A stretch of 13,499 bases of DNA from DATCRE01 sp964235605. Its GTDB lineage: Bacteria; Bacteroidota; Bacteroidia; Cytophagales; Cyclobacteriaceae. The position numbers and the translations under genes are program-made. Where the stretch lies: the NCBI GenBank assembly GCA_964235605.1, contig CAXSCR010000084.1:1-13499 (forward strand). Reading direction: 5' to 3'. Numbering within the stretch: position 1 is the first letter of the stretch; each line of letters begins with the position of its first letter. The notes below the pieces were generated by a model. The model was not told the origin of the DNA. It ran no database searches and was given only the letters and a program-made list of their open reading frames with translations. This document shows, one piece after another, positions 7,475 through 13,499 of this stretch.

Positions 7475-8971
7475 ATGAAGAACTCTCAAAAAGGGTATGC
7501 GTCTGAGACTGATCTTCTGCAATGGGATTCCATTGAATGGAAACCTCTGGAAGAAAAGATAAGAACCTTGCAGGCACGTATCGTAAAGGCAAAGCAAGCA
7601 GAGAAGCACCGAAAGGTGCGCTCTCTGCAATGGGTTCTTACCCGATCTTATGCAGCTAAACTTTTAGCTGTGAAGCGGGTCACTTCAAACTCCGGCAAAA
7701 ACACAGCGGGTGTTGATGGTGTAATTTGGTCTACACCGATTAGCAAAATGAAGGCGGTGCAATCATTACAACGCAAAGGTTACAAACCTTCACCCTTGCG
7801 CAGGGTCTACATTCCAAAAGCCAATGGTAAACTTCGTCCGCTGTCCATTCCTTCCATGAAGGATCGGGCTATGCAGGCGCTCTTTCTTATGGCCGTAGAT
7901 CCTGTCGCGGAGACACTGTCGGATACTAACTCTTACGGCTTCCGTCCTAAGCGATCTTGTGCCGATGCTATTGAACAATGTTTCATGAAGCTGGCCAAAA
8001 AGGATTCGCCTCAATGGGTACTGGATGCCGACATCAAAGGATGTTTTGACAACATCAGCCATGAATGGTTGATTGCAAATATTCCAATGGACAAGAGAAT
8101 GTTGCGACTATGGCTTAAAACAAAAATCATTGATGGTAAATCTTTCTTCTTTCCAGAACTGGGTACGCCTCAAGGTGGCATTATTTCACCTGTGCTGGCC
8201 AACCTTGTACTCAATGGATTAGAAAAAGTAATGGATGAAGTTGGCTGCAAACAGTATGACAGTCGTGGGTGGGCACGCAGCAACAAATCTAAAATACACC
8301 TGGTCAGGTATGCCGATGACTTTATTGTCACGGCAAGTGATCGTACACTCTTACAAGAGAAGATCGTTCCCGCTATCGAAAATTTTCTTCGACCACGCGG
8401 ACTGTCATTATCGCAGGAGAAGACACGCATCACACATATAGATCAGGGGTTTGATTTTCTTGGGCAGAACGTACGCAAGTACAAAAACAAACTGCTTATA
8501 AAACCTTCACCCAAAAACATCAAAGCGGTGATGGAGAAGATCAGAACCATCGTGATGAAAAGTAAAGGAGTCTCGCAGGCAACATTGATCCGGCAGTTAA
8601 ATCCCATCATCCGGGGATGGACAAACTACCATAGCCACGTGGTGGCCAAGCAGACTTTTAATGACGTAGACAACTATGTCTTTAAGATGATGTGGTATTG
8701 GGCTCGAAGAAGACATTCACGCAAGCCTCATAACTGGGTGAGAGAAAAGTATTTTCACACCCGGGGGCTTGATCACTGGTGCTTCTCTTGTATAGCGGAT
8801 GGTAAACCTGTTCGCCTACTTAAAGCCAATGCCTGTCCCATCAAAAGGCATATCAAAATCAAGGGGCTTGCAAATCCCTATGATCCCAATTGGTATGCTT
8901 ACTTCAAAAGCCGGAAAGAATCTTCTATTGCCCGATCATCAAAAGCAAAAGATGATCGAACAAGTATCTGA
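7475..8971 (+). CDS. ltrA: Group II intron reverse transcriptase/maturase
   Basis: The protein copies intron RNA into DNA at new sites and helps the RNA fold and splice. It has the RT-N segment (about residues 17-100, with QWVLTRSYAAKLLAVKRVT and GVDGVIW), then RT fingers and palm: RRVYIPKANGKLRPLSIP, the metal-binding Asp in DADIKGCFD (184-192), TPQGG (231-235) and RYADDF with YADD at 279-282. A GIIM maturase domain follows, including GWTNYHSHV (381-389). The C-terminus has PIKRHIKIKGLANPYDPNWYAYF, which in HNH-carrying CL1-like relatives leads into an HNH endonuclease. Here it ends about 22 residues later with no Cys/His motif, so the endonuclease domain is absent. All RT active-site residues are present. 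The TGA stop overlaps the first base of domain V. ATG 7475 is chosen as the first in-frame start; another ATG ten bases earlier is out of frame. Confidence 0.95.
   Translation: MKNSQKGYASETDLLQWDSIEWKPLEEKIRTLQARIVKAKQAEKHRKVRSLQWVLTRSYAAKLLAVKRVTSNSGKNTAGVDGVIWSTPISKMKAVQSLQRKGYKPSPLRRVYIPKANGKLRPLSIPSMKDRAMQALFLMAVDPVAETLSDTNSYGFRPKRSCADAIEQCFMKLAKKDSPQWVLDADIKGCFDNISHEWLIANIPMDKRMLRLWLKTKIIDGKSFFFPELGTPQGGIISPVLANLVLNGLEKVMDEVGCKQYDSRGWARSNKSKIHLVRYADDFIVTASDRTLLQEKIVPAIENFLRPRGLSLSQEKTRITHIDQGFDFLGQNVRKYKNKLLIKPSPKNIKAVMEKIRTIVMKSKGVSQATLIRQLNPIIRGWTNYHSHVVAKQTFNDVDNYVFKMMWYWARRRHSRKPHNWVREKYFHTRGLDHWCFSCIADGKPVRLLKANACPIKRHIKIKGLANPYDPNWYAYFKSRKESSIARSSKAKDDRTSI
8933..8958 (+). repeat. 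Perfect hairpin at the end of intron domain IV
   Basis: CGATCATC (8933-8940) and GATGATCG (8951-8958) form an 8-bp perfect stem around a ten-base A-rich loop. It lies inside the last codons of the RT gene, 11 bases before domain V. It may close domain IV or the shortened end of the RT gene. Confidence 0.6.
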
Positions 8972-9003
8972 GCCGTATGCGGGGAAACTCGCACGTACGG
9001 TTC
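8970..9003 (+). ncRNA. Group II intron domain V
   Basis: This 34-nt hairpin starts GAGCCGTATGCG and ends CGCACGTACGGTTC. It has the AGC catalytic triad at 8971-8973, an AC bulge on the 3' strand and a GAAA tetraloop, all canonical for bacterial introns. Domain V is the metal-binding core of the ribozyme. It overlaps the TGA stop of the RT gene. Confidence 0.96.
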
Positions 9004-9007
9004 TTAT

Positions 9008-9043
9008 GGGAGCCAAAGAGAGTGATCTCTTTGGCTTACCTAC
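9008..9043 (+). ncRNA. Probable group II intron domain VI and 3' end
   Basis: An 11-bp perfect stem, AGCCAAAGAGA (9011-9021) with TCTCTTTGGCT (9026-9036), closes a GTGA tetraloop four bases after domain V. The A at 9038 in TTACCTAC is a candidate branch-point, and CTAC ending at 9043 is a candidate AY 3' splice end. The branch-to-end distance is slightly shorter than usual, so the end may be off by several bases. Confidence 0.7.
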
Positions 9044-9132
9044 CTTTGTGCATGCCGAAGGATGGCAAGGGCGGGTGGAATTGTGTGTCTGGTGAGCGAT
9101 GGGGGATTCGGGGCAGGATTTTAAAGCTTGGA
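9044..9132. other. GC-rich stretch between intron and ORF6N gene
   Basis: These 89 bases are clearly more GC-rich than their surroundings. Reverse-strand translation gives PSFGM at 9066-9052, reminiscent of the Rhs PFGM motif that lies just before YRYGF, but the residues before it do not fit an Rhs core. I cannot say whether this is rhs exon remnant, intron-associated sequence or unrelated DNA. Confidence 0.35.
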
Positions 9133-9687
9133 CTAATCTTCTTTCGCATGCTTGAACCCAATTTTGCGCATAGGTTCGGTGGGTGGGTTAAGTAGCTTTT
9201 TCAAAGCATTAAAAATAAGTTGGATTTCTTCTTCATGTTTGTTGGTCTTTTCATCTTGCTTGAGCATCTTTTTTTCTAACTGCTCCATCTTTAGCAAAAC
9301 ATCTTTATGGGTTAAAAGGACCTCACGTATCCGGGTAAATATGCGTATGATTTGTATGTTTACATTTATGGCTGTTTTACTGCTTAAAACGCTTGATAAC
9401 ATTGCTACACCTTGTTCCGTAAAACAAAATGGAGTATAGCGCAAACCCATCTTGTCTTCATTGGAGATGCCAAATTGGCTCCTCCAATTTTGTAGCTCTT
9501 CTTTATTCATTTCAAACATAAAATCGTCTGGAAAACGGTCGATATTTCTTTTTACCTGGCGCTTCAGTTGGCTTGTTTCTACTCCGTACATTTCGGCTAA
9601 ATCCCTGTCTAACATTACTTTTTTCCCTCGTATATGATAGATTTTATCGATCACTGTTTTGTCTGTTATTGCTATTGACTTACTCAT
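9133..9687 (-). CDS. ORF6N / KilA-N-like DNA-binding domain protein
   Basis: The ORF6N domain is a phage- and mobile-element-associated DNA-binding module, here at about residues 8-105. The hallmarks are IRGKKVMLDRDLAEMYGV (19-36), TSQLKRQVKRNIDRFPDDFMF (38-58) and FCFTEQGVAMLSSVLSS (87-103). The rest (118-165) is a charged coiled coil. Bacteroidota members of about 180-200 aa have this same layout and often end, as here, near a basic GFKH-type tail. There is no catalytic domain, so a regulatory or anti-repressor-like role is likely but unproven. It lies next to recombinase remnants and the intron, suggesting it came with a mobile element. The ATG at 9687 begins MSKSIAITDKTV, the usual family start. 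The gene is intact. Confidence 0.88.
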   Translation of the reverse strand: MSKSIAITDKTVIDKIYHIRGKKVMLDRDLAEMYGVETSQLKRQVKRNIDRFPDDFMFEMNKEELQNWRSQFGISNEDKMGLRYTPFCFTEQGVAMLSSVLSSKTAINVNIQIIRIFTRIREVLLTHKDVLLKMEQLEKKMLKQDEKTNKHEEEIQLIFNALKKLLNPPTEPMRKIGFKHAKED

Positions 9688-9758
9688 CTATTTTTATTTA
9701 TGTTTTTATCAAAGGTAAAATTGGAGGTCGCAATTTGCGACTTTCAATTAAGTTTTTA

Positions 9759-10019
9759 TCAACCTATCGGATGATACATCTCAATATCGCTTTGTAAATC
9801 TTCCATCTGGTTTACCAAATAACTTTCCGTACTGCTGATGTACCGATGCCCTGCCATGTATTGAACTTGCCTTAGGTTGTATTGCTTCACCAATGCGTTA
9901 TTACCGATGTGCGCACTTGCTGGAAGTTGATAAATTTTTTATTGGTTTGTTTTATCTCCTGGCTTAAACGCTTCCAGATGTTTATCCCTTCATTGCCAGT
10001 AATGGTTTTCTTTCCTGCT
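9759..10019 (-). pseudogene. C-terminal remnant of a second tyrosine recombinase, frameshifted
   Basis: No intact frame covers this, but two frames together read as the catalytic C-terminus of a Bacteroidota tyrosine recombinase. The first frame gives NEGINIWKRLSQEIKQTNKK then QQVRTSVITHW and hits TGA. After adding one T (TGGTGAAG to TGGTTGAAG, near 9888) the second frame continues KQYNLRQVQYMAGHRYISST, then ESY with the nucleophile Tyr, and ends EMYHPIG at TGA 9761-9759. The family reading is R(A/T)SVITxWLKQYNLRxVQY, so the join is unambiguous. Its 5' end overlaps the last codons of the first recombinase in another frame, and the N-terminal half is missing. It is nonfunctional as read. Confidence 0.75.
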
Positions 10020-10412
10020 TAAGTGCGTGTAAATCTGAGTACTCTCTAAACTGCTGTGACCTAAAAACTTTGCTATCTTTTCTAAGCTCATCCCTGCCTG
10101 TAGCAAATGAGTGGCGATGGAGTGCCGGAGTGAGTGCAGGCCAATAGTTTTGTTCTGTAATTCAAGGTTATCACTTTGAAGCTGTAGTAGCTTTAGCCTT
10201 GTATAAAGTGTTCCGCCTGTCATGGGTTCTCCATGTACATTGATAAACAAGCGGTGTTCTTTTTTTGTCTTTACGATCTGGCTTCTGTAATCATAAATCC
10301 ATTCTTGTAAATACTGTGCATTGGTTTTGTTGAGGCTCCTTCTTCCATGCAGCACAAGCAGGAAATTAAAAGCAAATATTAATGTTCTAATGGTTAGTTT
10401 TTCATGAAGTCT
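9990..10412 (-). pseudogene. C-terminal half of a tyrosine recombinase (XerC/D-like)
   Basis: An open frame of about 140 codons carries the catalytic C-terminus of a lambda-integrase-family recombinase. HSLRH (H74-x-x-R77 when counted from the GTG at 10355), LGHSS (H100) and the nucleophile tyrosine in TQIYTH (Y109) are present. The SAM-like N-terminal domain and the first catalytic Arg region are missing. The frame runs back to a stop at 10415-10413 with no good start, only a GTG at 10355. The order KTNAQYLQEWIYDYR then RLFINVHGEPMTGGTLYTRL fits the family from mid-domain on. It is immediately followed, overlapping, by the end of a second recombinase, as in Bacteroidota elements with paired integrases. 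It is probably the relic of an integrated element. Confidence 0.75.
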
Positions 10413-10663
10413 TTAAAGGTTTAAGGGGCAAAATTAAAACCTAAAAACATTCAAGTACGCTTTTCCCAATGTTAGGTTGACGGCGATAATGAGGACACAG
10501 AACGGGGTATAAGAAAAATGGCTTGGATTCCATCACAGAATCTGTACGCTTAACGAAGTATTTCCTTTAAATCTATCGTGGATAAATAAATACCTAAAAC
10601 CTTATCTATACGCTAATTTCAACTAATAGATCAATTTAATAAAAATGAAGAATGCCGCGATAA
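10413..10663. other. Intergenic region, no gene seen
   Basis: These 251 AT-rich bases separate the recombinase remnant from the acyltransferase operon. All frames are broken by stops, and I saw no tRNA, strong hairpin plus T run, or repeat. Possible end of the acyltransferase operon transcript, but no clear terminator is visible. Confidence 0.5.
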
Positions 10664-11719
10664 TTATTTTAAAACAATAGGCGGCTTAGTTAAAGAAAGC
10701 TTGGAATAAATAGTATCACATACTACGCGCTGTCCTTTTTCACTTAGATGCCCGTTATCAATATAATTAGTATAGTCTGAAGTAAATTGTTGAAAGTTCT
10801 TACCGTTGAAATCAAATACGAGAACATGATCATCAACCATTTCTTTAATCATTTTATGAAAAGCGAGATACTCGTCTCTTTTGCTCTCAAAAAGTTCTGC
10901 AGGTACCGGGTGAAAGTAGAGTATTAAATTTACATCTCTCTTTTTAAAAAATTGAATAAGACTTCTGAAGTCATTGAGGGCGGCGGTATCGATAACCATG
11001 GGAATCCCTTTTAAAGCTTTTGTTACGTCTTTAATTTTCTTCGGAACGTCCTTAACTCTATATCGTGCTGTAAAATTATTAACGCCATATTGGTTAATTG
11101 CATCTTTAGGAAACTTCTTCGGCATCAGCTCGTACGCTCTTATCAAACCGATAAAATAAGTTTCATAAAGATTTTTAGAACCAAGTGCGCCCCAATACAA
11201 TTTATCATCCATTGCCACTTCCTTAACCCCACTATTTTTCATTTGATAGGGACTTACACAAAAGACTATGGTCTTAACACCACCTTTAACAACATTCTCT
11301 GCTACCGGACGGATCTCGGAGATGTTGGCACCCATCATACTGGCATTGTAAATTTTGAAAACCGATGATGGCGTATTGTAGCTGGATATATCAAGGTTAT
11401 CAGAAAGGGAAGTTCCTAAAATAACGGTATTAAAATTTGTAGGTATGTAACGCTTTGACAAAAGATATTTAGCAATTCGTTCGTTGTGGTAAACTTTTAA
11501 AGACCTGTTCTCTACGGGTCTAAATAATCCATAGATATCTAAATACGCATGAAATGCGGCCGTAATAAAAATAAATACAAGAAGGCCCAACAACACCCGT
11601 TTAAGAAATCTCTTACCACCAGATTGATCGACGCTGCTCTCAATTGGTAAAATCTTCTTTATCGGATTCGGTGGCTTCGAATTTATTGGAGTGCTGGTAG
11701 AATCTTGCTGGGTAGTCAT
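10664..11719 (-). CDS. Membrane-anchored SGNH-like protein, partner of the MBOAT acyltransferase
   Basis: Proteins of this type (AlgJ/AlgX- and DltD-like) work with an MBOAT membrane acyltransferase to transfer acyl groups, usually acetyl, to extracellular or periplasmic glycans. The layout is a cytoplasmic basic, Pro-rich N-terminus (1-40), one membrane segment (about 42-62), then a periplasmic SGNH-like domain. Visible SGNH features are VILGTSLSD with Ser104 in the GTS motif, NASMMGA (126-132), and DNGHLSEKG, with Asp321 and His324 as the likely catalytic pair. A GTS Ser and a DxxH pair are the usual signature. The start follows the MBOAT stop by 4 bases, so the two are translationally coupled. 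The acceptor glycan is unknown; a role in acetylating exopolysaccharide is inferred. Confidence 0.82.
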   Translation of the reverse strand: MTTQQDSTSTPINSKPPNPIKKILPIESSVDQSGGKRFLKRVLLGLLVFIFITAAFHAYLDIYGLFRPVENRSLKVYHNERIAKYLLSKRYIPTNFNTVILGTSLSDNLDISSYNTPSSVFKIYNASMMGANISEIRPVAENVVKGGVKTIVFCVSPYQMKNSGVKEVAMDDKLYWGALGSKNLYETYFIGLIRAYELMPKKFPKDAINQYGVNNFTARYRVKDVPKKIKDVTKALKGIPMVIDTAALNDFRSLIQFFKKRDVNLILYFHPVPAELFESKRDEYLAFHKMIKEMVDDHVLVFDFNGKNFQQFTSDYTNYIDNGHLSEKGQRVVCDTIYSKLSLTKPPIVLK

Positions 11720-11723
11720 TTAA

Positions 11724-13112
11724 CTAAAAATCAAAGTATAAAAATTCATGTTTAACAGCCGAATTAATAAACGTAAGATTTATTATCGCCATGAGTATAA
11801 GCATAACTGCATACTTAATATTCGGATTAAAGCGCTCAGCTATTTGCATGCTATTTTGCATAAATAAAAGTATAATCCCTGCCACCCAAAATGGAGCATT
11901 GTAGAACGACTCAACCAATACAAATTTATCATATGGGTCATTGATACCTATCATTGTTTTTAAAACATAGGCCGCGGTACTAAAATCATTTGCTCTGAAA
12001 AAAATCCGTATTACCATTACAAACAAAAATGTTATACCCACTGCCATAATATGCGGCATGCCTATTTTTGTTTTTTGATACAACCTGTGGACTACCAAGG
12101 CTAACCCATTGAAGGCACCCCATACCACAAAAGTCCAATTGGCACCATGCCATAATCCGCCGATAAGAAAAGTTAAAAACAAATTCAGATTGGTCATGAA
12201 CTCGCCTTTTTTGTTTCCACCCATGGGTATGTAAACATAGTCCCTAAGAAAACTACTTAATGTTATATGCCATCTGCGATAAAACTGTTGGATGCTTTCT
12301 GATTTATGGGGCGACCAAAAATTAATAGGTAATGAAATATTAAAAAGTAAACCAATACCAATGGCCATATCCGAATACCCACTGAAGTCAAAATAAAGTT
12401 GTACCGTGTAAGCAAAAGAAGTAATCCAACTTTGCAATTGAGAAAGGTGCTCAAAATTGGCGTATCCTTTATTCGAGATCTCGCCAAATGTATCGGCAAT
12501 GATTATTTTTTTTGCAAGGCCCATGTTAAAGACAAATATGCCTTTAGCTATATTATTAAAATTAATGTAAGCACGTGCCGGGTCTAGAAATTGAGGCATC
12601 AACTCTTTGTGATGCACGATCGGACCATTTATTATTTGAGGAAAGAAACTAACAAACAGGCTATAGTTAAGAAAATCAAACTCTTTCACTATACCTTTAT
12701 ATGAATCAACCAAATAAGCAATTTGCTGAAATGTAAAAAAACTGATGCCGAGGGGAAGAATGATATTTATTAGATTAAAATCGCTATCGAAAACAACGTT
12801 GAAATTTGTAATAAAGAAATCCGCATACTTATAATAACCCAGTAGCAATAGGTTAAAGGTAAGGCCGGCGATCAAAAATAGTTTTCGATATCTCTGTTCA
12901 TCTGCCATTGCTTTAGCAATTGAAAAATTGACAATAATGGATACCAGTATTAATACCAAATACTTTGGATTCCACCATCCGTAAAATACAAGTGATGCAA
13001 AAACCAGCCATATTTTAGGAGCACGATCGTATTGCTGATGCGCTAACAGAAAATAAATGATAAGCGTAACCGGAAGGAAAACGAAAATGAATTCGGCAGA
13101 GTTAAATAACAT
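11724..13112 (-). CDS. MBOAT family membrane O-acyltransferase (AlgI-like)
   Basis: This 462-aa polytopic protein belongs to the AlgI/DltB-like branch of membrane-bound O-acyltransferases, which move acyl groups across the cytoplasmic membrane onto glycans. Hallmarks in order are LVFYGWWNPKYL (41-52), FFPQIINGPIVHH (156-168), the family LYFDFSGYSDMAIG (239-252), RRWHITLSSFLRDYVYIPMG (279-298, His282), and GGLWHGANWTFVVWG (318-332, with His322, the usual catalytic His). About ten or more hydrophobic segments span the length, and the length is normal for AlgI. Start MLFNSAEFIFVFLPV is the typical family N-terminus. It is the first gene of a two-gene operon with the SGNH-like partner. The acceptor polysaccharide cannot be read from the sequence. 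Confidence 0.95.
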   Translation of the reverse strand: MLFNSAEFIFVFLPVTLIIYFLLAHQQYDRAPKIWLVFASLVFYGWWNPKYLVLILVSIIVNFSIAKAMADEQRYRKLFLIAGLTFNLLLLGYYKYADFFITNFNVVFDSDFNLINIILPLGISFFTFQQIAYLVDSYKGIVKEFDFLNYSLFVSFFPQIINGPIVHHKELMPQFLDPARAYINFNNIAKGIFVFNMGLAKKIIIADTFGEISNKGYANFEHLSQLQSWITSFAYTVQLYFDFSGYSDMAIGIGLLFNISLPINFWSPHKSESIQQFYRRWHITLSSFLRDYVYIPMGGNKKGEFMTNLNLFLTFLIGGLWHGANWTFVVWGAFNGLALVVHRLYQKTKIGMPHIMAVGITFLFVMVIRIFFRANDFSTAAYVLKTMIGINDPYDKFVLVESFYNAPFWVAGIILLFMQNSMQIAERFNPNIKYAVMLILMAIINLTFINSAVKHEFLYFDF

Positions 13113-13149
13113 AGTTTGTGACGTCTATTGTATAGTACAGCAACTGTTT

Positions 13150-13165
13150 AGCCGGCGCAAATTTA
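13150..13165 (-). promoter_or_regulatory. Candidate -7 element for the acyltransferase operon
   Basis: TAAATTTG (- strand, 13165-13158) matches the Bacteroidota -7 consensus TAnnTTTG and would place a start site near 13150, about 40 bases before the MBOAT ATG. No good TTTG is seen at the expected -33 spacing (a TTTC lies 22 bases upstream), so this is a partial match. Confidence 0.35.
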
Positions 13166-13466
13166 ACAATTATCTATTACACTGATAGAAATTATAGCTT
13201 CCACTGATAAATCCCTAATGGTTTAAGATTTAGTTTTAATTAAAACTTTGTTCTATTTTAATGCTGTTAAGCCCTAAATAATTGTAAATCAAAGATATAA
13301 AGATAAAAATGGTGAGCCTAAGGTCATTTGCACATCTCAATCCTTAAAGATTTATAAACAGGTAGAACAGGCCGCTTTTCCACATTCGTTGCCGGAGTCA
13401 CCTGCATAAAACTTAAAAAAAAACCAGTTAGCAGCTCACTAGCTGCCAGAAGCTATAAGTTTGATA
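13166..13466. other. Upstream intergenic region
   Basis: About 300 AT-rich bases between the acyltransferase promoter element and the last possible coding end. Apart from the terminator-like hairpin at 13421-13447 I see no open frame of note, tRNA or repeat. Confidence 0.45.
13421..13447 (-). terminator. Probable intrinsic terminator of a gene beyond the right edge
   Basis: A perfect GCAGCT / AGCTGC stem (13431-13436 and 13441-13446) with a four-base loop is followed on the - strand, after TAACTGG, by an unbroken run of eight T (+ strand A run at 13417-13423). The seven-base gap between stem and T run is longer than ideal. It fits the end of a leftward gene that enters from the right. Confidence 0.45.
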
Positions 13467-13499
13467 TTAAAACTTCCAGGTAGAGCGGTTCGTTTCCTC
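13467..13499 (-). CDS. Possible 3' tip of a leftward gene cut by the window edge
   Basis: The - strand frame entering at the right edge reads EETNRSTWKF and stops at TAA 13469-13467. A Trp-Lys-Phe ending is common for outer-membrane barrel proteins, whose last residue is aromatic, and a terminator-like hairpin follows about 20 bases later. Ten codons are too few to be certain. Confidence 0.25.
   Translation of the reverse strand, partial: EETNRSTWKF

Larger units (their letters stand above)
7060..9043 (+). mobile_element. Group II intron (CL-type), encoding an RT-maturase
   Basis: A retroelement made of a catalytic RNA and the protein encoded in its domain IV. The 3' part is clear: a canonical domain V begins at the stop codon of the protein gene, and a hairpin fitting domain VI follows. 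The 5' part (about 7137-7430) is rich in nested stems: ACGGT/ACCGT (7182-7186 and 7270-7274) encloses GAGAGTG/CACTCTC (7189-7195 and 7235-7241), which encloses TAATG/CATTA. CTTCGAT/ATCGAAG (7308-7314 and 7320-7326) and GGTAGAA/TTCTACC (7371-7377 and 7417-7423) follow. The exact 5' end is unsure: it must lie after the rhs codons ending at 7049, but no GTGYG start is present, the nearest being GTGAA at 7137. The 3' end is set at the CTAC ending at 9043. It is antisense to rhs and so cannot be spliced out of rhs mRNA. Confidence 0.8.

Noticed and set aside
8977..9195. Small + strand frame running through domains V and VI into the ORF6N gene end
   Set aside because: It overlaps the catalytic intron RNA and runs antisense to the ORF6N gene; no start or family supports it.
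1..13499. CRISPR array, tRNA or rRNA genes, insertion-sequence terminal repeats
   Set aside because: I saw no regularly spaced repeats, no cloverleaf or rRNA-like segment, and no transposase frame with flanking inverted repeats.

Overview
The window looks like a chromosomal segment of a Bacteroidota bacterium, probably a Cytophagales relative. The evidence is AT-rich DNA with weak ribosome binding sites, a secreted protein carrying GxxGIGT repeats and a WPDYVF-type tail, an Rhs core of the YRYGFNGKE / SVDPLT / NTPIxAIDLDG type, an ORF6N protein, a paired tyrosine-recombinase remnant, and a DUF1080-type secreted hydrolase. The lineage is inferred from protein style only.

Layout from left to right: (1) 1-1161 is housekeeping: a possible gene end, a small basic protein with a strong terminator, and a convergent dCMP deaminase. 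(2) 1483-2769 holds two secreted proteins on the + strand, the second a 3-keto-disaccharide hydrolase family member. (3) 2997-7049, all on the - strand, is an Rhs-type accessory block. In transcription order it contains the 3' end of a broken rhs gene, whose tip resembles a phosphodiester glycosidase (NAGPA) domain, then a three-helix membrane protein in the immunity-gene position, a secreted tail-fibre-like repeat protein, and a secreted helical protein now split by a frameshift. (4) About 7060-9043 is a group II intron on the + strand, antisense to rhs. It encodes an RT-maturase without the C-terminal HNH domain and has a clear domain V and a likely domain VI. (5) 9133-10412 on the - strand contains an ORF6N/KilA-N-like DNA-binding protein and remnants of two tyrosine recombinases. 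(6) 10664-13112 on the - strand is an MBOAT O-acyltransferase followed by an SGNH-like partner, a typical glycan-acylation pair.

The rhs tip and the downstream membrane gene may be a toxin and immunity module that lost its delivery scaffold: only the last part of the Rhs core remains, it contains a one-base frameshift, and it stops at the intron. Three genes in the central part (rhs, the 2997-3948 gene and the second recombinase) show one-base frame changes. These may be true decay of a mobile accessory region or sequence errors. The flanking genes appear intact.
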